From positions 1-15,593 of the forward strand of contig JAFAWI010000242.1 of the NCBI GenBank assembly GCA_019241915.1: a stretch of DNA of 15,593 nucleotides. Direction: 5' to 3'. This document shows positions 6,029 to 13,449 of this stretch, in pieces. Source of the stretch: Alphaproteobacteria bacterium. GTDB lineage: Bacteria; Pseudomonadota; Alphaproteobacteria; ATCC43930; CGMCC-115725. A program made the translations under genes and the position numbers. The notes below the pieces were generated by a model. That model made no database searches and was not told where the DNA came from. It saw only the letters and a program-made list of their open reading frames with translations. Position 1 is the stretch's first letter, and each line of letters begins with the position of its first letter.

Positions 6029-7582
6029 TTAACCGCGTGTTGCGACGCGGCTCCACAGCTCGCGCGGGTCGCGCAGCGGGTCGTCGACGACGCGGCACCG
6101 CGTGTCGAACAGCATCGTCGCGCGCGTCTCGGCCGTATAGGCCGGCCAAGCCGGGATCGCCGGGTTGTCGGGCTTGCCGGCGCGGGCGAAGGCGGCCCAA
6201 GTCGCCGACATCGCCGCCGCCAGCTCGGGCGCGCCGTCGGCTCCCTTGGTCGAGAGCGGGACGTCGGTGGTGTCGAACACGAAGGGCAGGTCCATCGCGT
6301 GGTGCGCGCCCATCCGCCCGCCGCCGAAGGGCGACGGCCACTCGAGCGAATAGTGGTAGACAGGTGCACCACCTCTCGCCGCGCGCCGGTCGGCGAAGAG
6401 CCAGGTGCGCACCGAGAAATTCGAGCCGGTCAGTGCGGCGATCAGCCGGTCGGCCGCGCTCGCCCCGGGCAGCCGCGCCTTGTAGAGCGCCAAAACGGCA
6501 TCGGTATCGGGCCCCGCCACCGCCGCCACCCGCTCGCGCAACGCGGCCTCGCTCAGCGTGCGGTGCCACACCGCATCGTCGTCGAGGAACAACGCGGCTT
6601 CCTGCGCGGTGCCTCCGATCATCAGCGGTATGTCGTCGCCGAGCGGCGGCGTGCTCGGCTCGGCCGGGTGCTGCGTGACCACGGCGCCATCGACGACCGG
6701 GCCGAAATCGTAACGGTCGAGCAGCGGCCAAGCGCGCTTGCCGGCGTCGCGCGACGCCGGGACGATCGCGCTCAGCAAGGCGCCAAGCGGCACGTCGGCG
6801 AGCTTGTCGAGGCCGCCGAGTTGCTTCACGACCGACTCGGCCAGCGCATTCGCCCGCTCGCGGGTCGTAAAGCGCACCGCGGCCCCCGATTGGATTACGG
6901 CGCGGTGGAAGAGGCCCTTCGCTGCCGGCATCGCCAAGAGGGCGCTGACCTTTCCGCCGCCGCCCGACTCGCCAAAGATCGTGACGCAGCCCGGATCGCC
7001 GCCAAACGCCGCGATGTTGTCGCGCACCCATTGGAGCGCCAGCACCATGTCGAGCGAGCCGGCGTTGCCTGACCCCGCGTAGCGCGCGCCGCCGATGTCT
7101 TCGAGGTGCAGGTAGCCGCAGATGTTGAGCCGATGGTTGACGCTGACCACGACGACGTCGCCGCGCCGCGCGAGGGCGGCGCCGTCGGTGACCGCGCGGT
7201 TGCCCGAGCCGTAGGCAAACGCGCCGCCGTGCAGCCACACCATCACCGGCCGCTTGCCGGCGGCGCCGGGTGTCCAGACGTTGAGCGTCAGGCAATCCTC
7301 GGTCTCAGGCGTGGTGTCAAGCGGGCCGAGGATGCCGTCCATCTCGCTGCGCCGCTTGACCTGCGCCGGCGATTGCGGCGCCTTGCCGTGATAGGCCAGC
7401 GCATCTCGCGCGCCGCTCCATGCTGCGGCCGGCTGCGGCGGCCGGAACCGGGCGGCACCGCCGGTTGACGCGCCGTAGCGAATACCCTTGAACGCGAGAA
7501 TGCCGTTTGACGCCGCGCCGCGGATTTTGCCCGAGGCCGTCTCGACCACCGGAGAGGTCGTCACGCTCACGTCATTGGCCAT
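6029..7582 (-). CDS. Type-B carboxylesterase / lipase family hydrolase
   Basis: A 517-aa serine hydrolase of the carboxylesterase/cholinesterase family (PnbA-like), cleaving carboxylic esters; the natural substrate is unknown. Seen: the family signature EDCLTLNVW (95-103), the oxyanion-hole loop LHGGAFAYGSG (about 117-127), the nucleophile elbow GESGGG with S206, a likely acid E328 in IGGTAQEAALF, and the base H428 in MGAHHAMDLPFVF. No signal peptide is present, so it is probably cytosolic. The ATG at 7582 is preferred over the frame's upstream ATG at 7624 because AAGGAGA lies just upstream, and the 14 extra residues (MVGSGLRGDEKETS) translate part of a dispersed REP-like repeat. It lies downstream of the ureohydrolase on the same strand, but 188 bases of repeat-containing DNA separate them, so it probably has its own promoter. 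Confidence 0.92.
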   Translation of the reverse strand: MANDVSVTTSPVVETASGKIRGAASNGILAFKGIRYGASTGGAARFRPPQPAAAWSGARDALAYHGKAPQSPAQVKRRSEMDGILGPLDTTPETEDCLTLNVWTPGAAGKRPVMVWLHGGAFAYGSGNRAVTDGAALARRGDVVVVSVNHRLNICGYLHLEDIGGARYAGSGNAGSLDMVLALQWVRDNIAAFGGDPGCVTIFGESGGGGKVSALLAMPAAKGLFHRAVIQSGAAVRFTTRERANALAESVVKQLGGLDKLADVPLGALLSAIVPASRDAGKRAWPLLDRYDFGPVVDGAVVTQHPAEPSTPPLGDDIPLMIGGTAQEAALFLDDDAVWHRTLSEAALRERVAAVAGPDTDAVLALYKARLPGASAADRLIAALTGSNFSVRTWLFADRRAARGGAPVYHYSLEWPSPFGGGRMGAHHAMDLPFVFDTTDVPLSTKGADGAPELAAAMSATWAAFARAGKPDNPAIPAWPAYTAETRATMLFDTRCRVVDDPLRDPRELWSRVATRG

Positions 7583-7598
7583 GGATGTCTCCTTCTCG

Positions 7599-7672
7599 TC
7601 CCCGCGGAGGCCGGAACCCACCAATCAGCGCTCAACGGCTGAAAAGTGGATACCGGCCTTCGCCGGTATGAC
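7599..7672. repeat. Inverted pair of REP-like palindromic units
   Basis: The right unit contains a perfect hairpin, ATACCGGC-CTTC-GCCGGTAT (7650-7669), within TGGATACCGGCCTTCGCCGG. The left unit, about 7599-7622 (CGTCCCCGCGGAGGCCGGAA), is a degenerate inverted copy. Such paired units are widespread in proteobacterial genomes and give the spurious peptide WIPAFAGMT when translated, as here on the plus strand. It separates the carboxylesterase from the ureohydrolase gene and overlaps a false upstream extension of the esterase. Confidence 0.6.
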
Positions 7673-7694
7673 AAGGACAATGTCGCGCGGTGAC

Positions 7695-7715
7695 TAAAGC
7701 GGGCGGCGCGCTTTA
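7695..7715 (-). terminator. Possible terminator hairpin downstream of the ureohydrolase gene
   Basis: TAAAGCG (7695-7701) pairs perfectly with CGCTTTA (7709-7715) around a 7-base GC-rich loop, about 55 bases past the ureohydrolase stop in its direction of transcription. There is no long T-tract, so termination is uncertain. Confidence 0.35.
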
Positions 7716-7770
7716 AGTCCGAGGCCGGCCAAAAAGCTCGACTGCCTGGGCGTCGCCCTCGGTCACACAG

Positions 7771-8769
7771 CTACTTTGCGGCGACCGGCTGGGCCGCTTC
7801 GACCCGCGTCTTGCGCCGCGCGACAGCCGGGGCGAGCACGCACAGCAGCTCGAACATCATTGTCGCGCCGACGAGGGCGGTGTTGCCGCTGGGATCGAAC
7901 GGGGGCGACACTTCGACGACGTCGGCGCCGACGAGGTCGAGGCCGGCGAGGCCGCGCAGCATCTGCTGTGCCTCGGCGGTCGAATAGCCGCCGATCTCCG
8001 GCGTACCGGTGCCGGGGGCGTAGACCGGGTCGAGCCCGTCGACGTCGAAACTGACATAGGTCGGCCCGTCGCCGACGATACGCCGAGCCTCGGCAACGAC
8101 GCCGGCTGGGCCGAGCTCGAAAAACTCCTCGATGTGAACGATGCGGATGCCGACGCTCTCGGCCCAGTCCTTTTCGTCCGGCGCATATATCGAGCCGCGG
8201 ATGCCGATCTGGATCATCCGGTGCGGATCGACCAGCCCTTCCTCGATCGCGCGGCGGAACGGGGTGCCGTGGGTGTATTTCTCGCCGCCGAAATAGGTGT
8301 CGCCGGTGTCGGAATGCGCGTCGAAATGGACGAGCCCGACCGGCCTGTCCTTGGCGATCGCGCGCAGGATCGGCAGCGTGATCAAGTGGTCGCCGCCGGC
8401 CGCCAGCGGCGCGGCGCCGGCCGCGTGCAGGCGGGCGAAGACATCCTCGATCCGCGCCAGCGAATCGTGCAGGTCGATCGGGTTAACGGGCACGTCGCCA
8501 TGGTCGCCGACGCGGCACAATTCGTAGGGCGCGACCTTGCTGACGTGATGCACACGGCGCATCAGGGTCGACATGTTGCGGATTTCGCGCGGGCCGTGGC
8601 GCGCGCCGGGCCGGTTGGTGGTGCCGCCGTCGAACGGGACGCCGACCAGCGCGATGTCGAGCTTTCGCGGGTCGCGCTCGACCGGCAGGCGCATAAAGCT
8701 CGGCACCTCGCCGAAGCGCGGCATCACCATGCCGGAGACCGGCTGCGGAAAACTGCTGTTTGGCATCAT
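7771..8769 (-). CDS. Agmatinase-family ureohydrolase
   Basis: A 332-aa manganese- or nickel-type ureohydrolase of the arginase/agmatinase superfamily, releasing urea from a guanidino substrate. Metal ligands are complete: H128 in AGGDHL, D150, H152 and D154 in HFDAHSDTG, and D242 and D244 in SFDVDGLDP. The N-terminal part carries GVPFDGGTTNRPGARHGPRE, as in agmatinases, guanidinobutyrases and guanidinopropionases. The GGDH motif is followed by Leu where Ser is common in agmatinases, so the substrate (agmatine, guanidinobutyrate, guanidinopropionate or guanidine) is open. Agmatinase activity would feed putrescine and so link to the decarboxylase at the left end. The start is one of two adjacent ATGs (8769 or 8766). 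No Shine-Dalgarno is visible, and TATATT lies 3 bases before the first ATG, suggesting a leaderless mRNA. It is divergent from the aldolase gene. Confidence 0.92.
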   Translation of the reverse strand: MMPNSSFPQPVSGMVMPRFGEVPSFMRLPVERDPRKLDIALVGVPFDGGTTNRPGARHGPREIRNMSTLMRRVHHVSKVAPYELCRVGDHGDVPVNPIDLHDSLARIEDVFARLHAAGAAPLAAGGDHLITLPILRAIAKDRPVGLVHFDAHSDTGDTYFGGEKYTHGTPFRRAIEEGLVDPHRMIQIGIRGSIYAPDEKDWAESVGIRIVHIEEFFELGPAGVVAEARRIVGDGPTYVSFDVDGLDPVYAPGTGTPEIGGYSTAEAQQMLRGLAGLDLVGADVVEVSPPFDPSGNTALVGATMMFELLCVLAPAVARRKTRVEAAQPVAAK

Positions 8770-8853
8770 TAAAATATAGCGTCGTTGCGCCGCGGATCGA
8801 GGGGCACGATGCTATCCTGCCAAGATGACGGTTTCGGGAAGGAGCGCGCTGCC

Positions 8854-9651
8854 ATGCCGACGCAAATCCGCGAGAATCGCGCCAAGAAGATGCTCAAGAA
8901 CAACGAGCTGGTGCTGTGCATGGGGGTCAACCAGCTGCGCACCCCGAACATCGCGATGATCGCGGCGGCGTGCGGGTTCGACGCCGTCTATATCGACCTC
9001 GAACACAATCCGACTTCGCTCGAAAGCGCGGCCGGCGTGTGCGTCGCCGCGCTCGGCATGGGGATCACGCCGATCGCGCGCGTCACCTCGCACGACCCGC
9101 ACGATGCGACGCGCATCCTCGATTGCGGCGCGCAGGGGGTGATGGTACCGCACATCCAGAACGCCAAGGAGGCGCGCGACATTGTCAACGCCTGCCTCTA
9201 CGCCCCCAAGGGCCACCGCTCGGCGTTTGGCAGCGGCCCGGCGCTCGGCTACGCGGCGATCCCGCAGGCGCAGGTGTGCAACATCCTCAACGACGAGACG
9301 GTGCTGATGGCGATGATCGAGACGCCGGAGGCGATCGAGAACGCCGAGGAGATCGCCGCGGTCGAGGGGATCGATGTGCTGCATATCGGCGCCTCCGACC
9401 TGTCCACCGAAATGGGCATTCCCGGCCAGTATTCGTCGGAGCGCATGCGCGCGGCGTTCGAGAAGGTCGCCGGCGCTGCGCGGCGCCACGGCAAGCAAAT
9501 GGGGGTCGGCGGCGTGCGTCAGGATTTCGAGTTCCAGAGCTGGCTGATCAAGCTCGGCATGCGCTATCTGACCGGCGGTTCCGACATCGCCTACATCCTC
9601 TCGGCGGGCCGCGCCGACGTGAAGCAGTTGCGCGAGCTGAAGATCGCCTAG
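8854..9651 (+). CDS. HpcH/HpaI-type class II 2-keto-acid aldolase
   Basis: A 265-aa metal-dependent aldolase that splits or forms 2-keto-3-deoxy acids, often giving pyruvate plus an aldehyde in aromatic or sugar-acid degradation. Active-site residues align with E. coli HpaI in order and spacing: H51 in YIDLEHNP, R76 in TPIARV, and the metal ligands E156 (AMIETPEA) and D182 (IGASDLS). The ATG at 8854 is chosen over 8785 because GGGAAGGAG lies 9 bases upstream and the family N-terminus begins near RENRAKKML. It is the first gene of a plus-strand run, divergent from the ureohydrolase by 84 bases, and is followed 26 bases later by a GNAT gene. The neighbours do not reveal its pathway; a malyl/citramalyl-CoA lyase is less likely given the short length. 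Confidence 0.9.
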   Translation: MPTQIRENRAKKMLKNNELVLCMGVNQLRTPNIAMIAAACGFDAVYIDLEHNPTSLESAAGVCVAALGMGITPIARVTSHDPHDATRILDCGAQGVMVPHIQNAKEARDIVNACLYAPKGHRSAFGSGPALGYAAIPQAQVCNILNDETVLMAMIETPEAIENAEEIAAVEGIDVLHIGASDLSTEMGIPGQYSSERMRAAFEKVAGAARRHGKQMGVGGVRQDFEFQSWLIKLGMRYLTGGSDIAYILSAGRADVKQLRELKIA

Positions 9652-9677
9652 ACCGCGGCGCCGCGGGATCAGAGGCG

Positions 9678-10097
9678 ATGCTGCGGCGCGCCGCGGCCGG
9701 CGACATCCCACGTATCTGGGAGATCCGCAACGGCGTCCGCGAAAACGTGCTGTCCGACCCAGAGCGTGTGACCTCGGCCGACATCGCATGGTTTCTGAAG
9801 CATGGGCCGATCTGGGTGTGGCAGGAGGCGGACGGAACAGTGGCCGGCTTTTCCGCCGGCGATCCGCGCGACGGCTGGCTGTGGGCGCTGTTTGTCGCGC
9901 CCGGCCATGAGGGCAAGGGCATCGGCCGCGCGCTCTTGAAAGCAGCATGCGATTCGCTGCGTGCGGCGGGGCATGCGGCGGCGATGCTGTCGACCGAGCC
10001 CGGCAGCCGCGCCGAGCGGCATTACCGCGCCGACGGCTGGTCCGCAGTTGGCTATAACCACGGCGGCGAAATCCTTTTCCGGAAGCCGCTGAGATGA
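9678..10097 (+). CDS. GNAT-family N-acetyltransferase (single domain)
   Basis: A 139-aa protein with a compact GNAT fold, predicted to transfer an acetyl group from acetyl-CoA to an amine. The acetyl-CoA loop (motif A) is LFVAPGHEGKGIGRALL (71-87), with the R/Q-x-x-G-x-G/A pattern as HEGKGIG. Beta strands before it (WVWQEADGTVAGF, DGWLWALFV) and the C-terminal HYRADGW fit the family. The ATG at 9678 lies 26 bases after the aldolase stop with a weak AGAGG in front, so the genes are probably cotranscribed. Its stop overlaps the ATG of the next gene by 4 bases (ATGA), suggesting translational coupling. Substrate unknown. Confidence 0.88.
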   Translation: MLRRAAAGDIPRIWEIRNGVRENVLSDPERVTSADIAWFLKHGPIWVWQEADGTVAGFSAGDPRDGWLWALFVAPGHEGKGIGRALLKAACDSLRAAGHAAAMLSTEPGSRAERHYRADGWSAVGYNHGGEILFRKPLR

Positions 10098-10774
10098 CTG
10101 AGGGGATCGGCAGAGGAGGAGCGGCGGCGCTGGGCAGTGCGCTGTGGCTGGCATGGAACGCCGCCGTCGCGTTTGCGCAACAGCCGATCCCGCTATTGCC
10201 GCCGCCCGGCGCGGCAACAGGGGGAGTGGGATCCGGCGGCTCGGCGATTCAGAGCACGCCGCTCGACGCCCCACCGCCCTCGGCCGTTCCACCCCCGACC
10301 ATCCCGCCACCCGACGCAGCGGCGCCGGCCAGTCCACCGGCCGATCCGTCGCCGCCTTCGGCCCCGTCCGCGGCGCCGGCCTCGGCTGCAGCGGCGGCGA
10401 GCCGCGTGTTCTGCAACCAGGAGGTCGGCTATCGGCTCGCCGATCCGTCGTCGGTGCCGCAGCCTTACCGGCCGTACCTCGGCATCTTCAGCGACGCGGC
10501 ATGGACGCCGGCGCTGTGCGCGGCGCTCATCGTCGAGAACGTGACGAGCGACGGCACGGCGACGATCACCTATGTCTTCGGGCCGATGGGTTCTGGCGGC
10601 AAGGCGGCGGGCGGCGTGCTGCACGGCACCGGCATCGTCAAGGACGGGACGCTGCTGTTCCAGAATTCGGATGGCAGCCAATACGCGTTCAAGCCTTACT
10701 ACACCGACCTCGACGGGCATTGGACGGCGCCGGCGGGGCAAAATTACGACGCGATTTTCAAGAAAGCGTATTGA
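10094..10774 (+). CDS. Secreted proline-rich protein with small C-terminal domain, unknown function
   Basis: 226 aa, no family recognised. Residues 1-28 form a likely Sec signal peptide (ALGSALWLAWNAAVAFA, cleavage after A28). Residues about 30-103 are low-complexity Pro/Ala/Ser (PPPSAVPPPTIPPPDAAAP), an extended linker or cell-wall spacer. Residues about 104-226 form a folded domain rich in beta strands (TATITYVFG, GTGIVKDGTLLFQ, YAFKPYYTDLDGHW) with two cysteines, C107 and C142, that could form a disulfide in the periplasm. It overlaps the upstream GNAT stop by 4 bases and lies 64 bases before hrcA. A short beta-barrel or carbohydrate-related domain is possible, but I see no catalytic signature. 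The proline-rich part has unusually biased composition. Confidence 0.8.
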   Translation: MTEGIGRGGAAALGSALWLAWNAAVAFAQQPIPLLPPPGAATGGVGSGGSAIQSTPLDAPPPSAVPPPTIPPPDAAAPASPPADPSPPSAPSAAPASAAAAASRVFCNQEVGYRLADPSSVPQPYRPYLGIFSDAAWTPALCAALIVENVTSDGTATITYVFGPMGSGGKAAGGVLHGTGIVKDGTLLFQNSDGSQYAFKPYYTDLDGHWTAPAGQNYDAIFKKAY

Positions 10775-10798
10775 GCGCGCGGGCTCATCCGCCGCGAG

Positions 10799-10827
10799 TT
10801 GACGCTGTGGGGTCGGCTTCCTAGATT
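10799..10827 (+). promoter_or_regulatory. Candidate hrcA promoter
   Basis: TTGACG (10799-10804) and TAGATT (10822-10827) are spaced by exactly 17 bases, the best sigma-70-like match seen in the window. The predicted start of transcription, about 10833-10836, is only a few bases before the GTG at 10839. No CIRCE inverted repeat (TTAGCACTC-N9-GAGTGCTAA) is present around it. Confidence 0.5.
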
Positions 10828-10838
10828 TTCCGCGCATC

Positions 10839-11930
10839 GTGGGGCTGGCAAACCGAGACACAGAATTGCGGACATCACGACCGCAGCAACCGTCGCCGAT
10901 CAGCGAATTGAATGCGCGCAGCCGCGACATTTTTCGCATGATCGTCGATGGCTATGTGCAGACCGGCGAGCCGATCGGCTCGCGGACGCTGTCGCGGCTG
11001 CTGGCCGACAATCTGTCGCCGGCGACGATCCGCAATGTCATGGCCGACCTGGAGGAGGCAGGTCTTCTGTACTCGCCGCACACCTCGGCGGGGCGCCTGC
11101 CGACCGAGGCAGGGCTGCGGTTTTTTGTCGATGGCCTGCTCGAGGTCGGCAACCTTGCCGAGGACGAGCGCAACAGCATCGAGAGCCTGCTCGCGGCGCG
11201 CGGCAAGAGCCTGCCGCAAGCACTGGAGGAGGCGACGCTGGCGCTGAGCGGGCTGTCGCATTGCGCGGGCCTTGTTGTGGTGCCGACCCAGGACCGGCCG
11301 CTGAAGCACATCGAATTCGTGCCGCTGGGCCCGGGCCGCGCGCTCGTCGTCATGGTTACCGAGGATGGGCTGGTCGAAAATCGCGTGGTCGAGGTGCCGA
11401 TGGGCCTGCCGCCGTCGGCGCTCGTCAGCGCGACCAATTATCTCAACGCACGCTTGGTCGGCCGCACGCTCGATGAGGCGCGCGCCGAAATCGCCGAGGA
11501 GATCGCGTCGAACAAGGCTCAGCTCGACGAACTCACCGGCCGGGTGGTGTCGACCGGGCTGGCGAGCTGGTCCGGCGGCGACGGCGAGCGCGCGCTGATC
11601 GTGCGCGGCCAGGCAAAACTGCTCGACGACGTCACCGCGGTCGCCGATCTCGAACGGCTGCGCTCGCTGTTCGAGATGCTGGAGACGCGCGAGACGATGC
11701 TGCGCCTGCTCGACGCCAGCCGCAGCGCCGACGGCGTGCAGATCTTTATCGGCGCGCAGAGCCACCTGTTCGGCCTCGCCGGCTGCTCGGTGATCATTGC
11801 GCCGTACCAGAACAGCCGGGAGGAGATCGTCGGCGCGATCGGCGTCATCGGCCCGACACGGATCAACTATGCCCGCATCATCCCGATGGTGGACTACACC
11901 GCGAAAGTGATCGGGCGGCTAATTGGATAG
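10839..11930 (+). CDS. hrcA: Heat-inducible transcription repressor HrcA
   Basis: A repressor that binds CIRCE operators before chaperone genes and is kept active by GroESL. The product is 363 aa, a usual length. The winged-helix DNA-binding domain spans about residues 20-95 (ELNARSRDIFRMIVDGYVQT, GSRTLSRLLADNLSPATIRN, SAGRLPTEAGLRFFVD). The GAF-like dimerisation part follows, ending in IGVIGPTRINYARIIPMVDY, the HrcA hallmark. The start is taken as GTG 10839. A TTG at 10866 is the only other reasonable choice, since the next ATG cuts into the DNA-binding domain. Neither has a strong ribosome binding site, and the promoter just upstream makes a near-leaderless mRNA plausible. grpE follows immediately. 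No CIRCE was seen in this window; the regulated groESL operon is presumably elsewhere. Confidence 0.96.
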   Translation: MGLANRDTELRTSRPQQPSPISELNARSRDIFRMIVDGYVQTGEPIGSRTLSRLLADNLSPATIRNVMADLEEAGLLYSPHTSAGRLPTEAGLRFFVDGLLEVGNLAEDERNSIESLLAARGKSLPQALEEATLALSGLSHCAGLVVVPTQDRPLKHIEFVPLGPGRALVVMVTEDGLVENRVVEVPMGLPPSALVSATNYLNARLVGRTLDEARAEIAEEIASNKAQLDELTGRVVSTGLASWSGGDGERALIVRGQAKLLDDVTAVADLERLRSLFEMLETRETMLRLLDASRSADGVQIFIGAQSHLFGLAGCSVIIAPYQNSREEIVGAIGVIGPTRINYARIIPMVDYTAKVIGRLIG

Positions 11931-11935
11931 TGCAG

Positions 11936-12529
11936 ATGAGCGACGAGAAGGAACCGCTCGCGCCGGCCAACGATCCCGGTGCCGAGACCGAGGCCGACGC
12001 CGCGGCGGCGTCACCGGAAGAACGTGCCGCGGCGCTTGAAGCCGAGCTCGCCGAGGCGCAGGACAAGCTGCTGCGCGCGCTGGCCGAGACCGAAAACACG
12101 CGGCGCCGCGCCCAGCGCGAGCGGCTCGATGCTGAGAAATACGGCATCGGCCGGTTTGCCGAAGGGCTGCTGTCGGTCGCCGACAACCTGCGCCGGGCGC
12201 TCGACAGCCTGCCCGAAAGCGAGGCCAAGGACGACCGCACACGAAGTCTGATCGCCGGGGTCGCGGCGACCGAGCGCGAGCTGCTTGCCGCGTTCGAGCG
12301 CAACGGCCTCAAGCGCATCGATGCGATGGGCGAGAAGTTCGACCACAACTTCCATCAGGCTGTCTTCGAAGCCGAAAATAGCGGCCGACCGGCCGGTACC
12401 GTGGTCGAGGTGCTGCAGCCCGGGTACGTGCTGCACGATCGGCTGCTGCGCCCGGCGATGGTCGGCGTCGCCAAAGGCGGCGCCCCGGCGGCTCCGGCGG
12501 AGCCGGACGGCACCGACGACGGTGCGTGA
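11936..12529 (+). CDS. grpE: Nucleotide exchange factor GrpE
   Basis: Releases ADP from DnaK and so drives the chaperone cycle. The product is 197 aa from the ATG at 11936. A GTG at 11930, overlapping the hrcA stop by one base, gives two more residues and cannot be excluded. Residues 1-25 are an acidic disordered tail. A long helix with coiled-coil pattern follows (about 25-105: EERAAALEAELAEAQDKLLR, AETENTRRRAQRERLDAEKY). The C-terminal beta domain has EKFDHNFHQAVFE, VVEVLQPGYVLHDRLLRPAM and VGVAKG, the GrpE signature. It is translationally close to hrcA (5 bases), so the two are one operon. dnaK, its partner, starts 1.8 kb further on, after two unrelated genes. A small hairpin (12510-12525) overlaps its 3' end. 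Confidence 0.96.
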   Translation: MSDEKEPLAPANDPGAETEADAAAASPEERAAALEAELAEAQDKLLRALAETENTRRRAQRERLDAEKYGIGRFAEGLLSVADNLRRALDSLPESEAKDDRTRSLIAGVAATERELLAAFERNGLKRIDAMGEKFDHNFHQAVFEAENSGRPAGTVVEVLQPGYVLHDRLLRPAMVGVAKGGAPAAPAEPDGTDDGA

Positions 12530-12562
12530 GGTTGTTGTTCGAGAGTCTGTGACGCCGTATTT

Positions 12563-12691
12563 CTAGATCGATGAAAGACGCTGACCGAGACGATACGCGA
12601 GGCCGCCGAGCACGAATACGAACGGGAATATTGCCACTGTTGGCCAGAAGCGCGGGTTTTCGCGCAGACGGACATTGCTTTGGCATGACAT
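12563..12691 (-). CDS. Candidate 42-aa single-pass membrane protein
   Basis: A minus-strand reading frame between grpE and the next plus-strand gene. It starts with ATG at 12691 and stops with TAG at 12563. The peptide has a polar, basic start (MSCQSNVRLRENPRF), one clear hydrophobic helix (WPTVAIFPFVFVLGGLAYRL) and a short charged tail (GQRLSSI). That looks like a genuine small membrane protein rather than random antisense sequence. It occupies most of a gap with no plus-strand coding evidence. Its start overlaps the start of the divergent GNAT gene by 7 bases, and no convincing Shine-Dalgarno is visible, which lowers confidence. No family recognised. Confidence 0.5.
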   Translation of the reverse strand: MSCQSNVRLRENPRFWPTVAIFPFVFVLGGLAYRLGQRLSSI

Positions 12692-13449
12692 CGGCGCTCG
12701 CCTGGCCGGCTGAGGAGGCGGCGATCAATGGCTTTCCGCCGCTGCGCACGCTGGTCGTCGATGGCTGGCTGCTGCGCTTCAGCGGCGGCGTGCGGCGCAC
12801 CGCCAACTCGGCGACGCCACTCCGCCAGGTCGATGCACCGACAGACGCGCTGATCGAGACGTTCGAGGCCTTGTACCGCGCGCAGAACCAGCCGGCGATT
12901 TTTCGCGTTCCGTCGTTCCTGCCACCTCAGATCGATGCGGCGCTCGCGGCGCGCGGCTACACCGCCGAGGGCGAGAGCTGCATCATCACCGGACCGCTTG
13001 AGCCGATCGTCACCGCGGCCGCGCCGTTTGGCAGCCCCGCCGCAGTGCGACTGCACGACATGCCTGCCGAGGAGTGGCTCACGGCGATGGCAAAGCTGCA
13101 GGGACAGCGACCGGAATTTCATACCAGGTACCGCGAGATCGTCGGCTCGGTTTTGGTGCCGGCGGCGTTTGCGATGCTCGCGGTCGAGGGCGAGCCGGTG
13201 GCGCTCGCCTATGGCATCGTCCACCGCTGCATGCTGTGCTTCGAATCGGTGGTGACCGACGAGCGCCGGCGCCGCCAGGGGCTGTCGCGCCGCGTTCTGG
13301 CCGCGCTCGCCGCTTGGGCCGGGTGCAACGGCGTGAGATGCGCCACATTGCAGGTCGAGGCGAACAATACCGCGGCCCGCGCGCTCTACCATTCGATCGG
13401 CATGACTACCGAGCTGCACCGCTATCATTACCGGCGGCAACCCGCCTGA
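12685..13449 (+). CDS. GNAT-family N-acetyltransferase with extra N-terminal domain
   Basis: A 254-aa protein. The C-terminal part (about 120-254) is a GNAT domain: motif A SVVTDERRRRQGLSRRVL (188-205) and motif B LQVEANNTAARALYHSIGM (222-240), which bind acetyl-CoA. The N-terminal part (AEEAAINGFPPLRTLVVDGW, LLRFSGGVRRTANSATPL) is a conserved arrangement of a GNAT subfamily with a degenerate first domain. Its substrate is unknown. The ATG at 12685 is chosen because the family N-terminus begins with WPAEEAAINGFPPLRT. The in-frame ATG at 12571 would add 38 arginine-rich residues that look non-coding and lie antisense to the candidate sORF. It converges on the AlkB gene with a 10-base gap. Confidence 0.88.
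   Translation: MTSALAWPAEEAAINGFPPLRTLVVDGWLLRFSGGVRRTANSATPLRQVDAPTDALIETFEALYRAQNQPAIFRVPSFLPPQIDAALAARGYTAEGESCIITGPLEPIVTAAAPFGSPAAVRLHDMPAEEWLTAMAKLQGQRPEFHTRYREIVGSVLVPAAFAMLAVEGEPVALAYGIVHRCMLCFESVVTDERRRRQGLSRRVLAALAAWAGCNGVRCATLQVEANNTAARALYHSIGMTTELHRYHYRRQPA

Noticed and set aside
5218..6372. 384-aa minus-strand open frame
   Set aside because: Antisense to the GST gene and running through the REP palindrome; composition is typical of a high-GC shadow frame with no recognisable motifs.
7583..7624. N-terminal extension of the carboxylesterase to an upstream ATG
   Set aside because: The extra residues translate REP-like DNA, and the ATG at 7582 has a proper ribosome binding site.
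12571..12684. Upstream start of the second GNAT protein
   Set aside because: The 38 added residues are arginine-rich and unlike the family; the stretch is antisense to the candidate membrane sORF.
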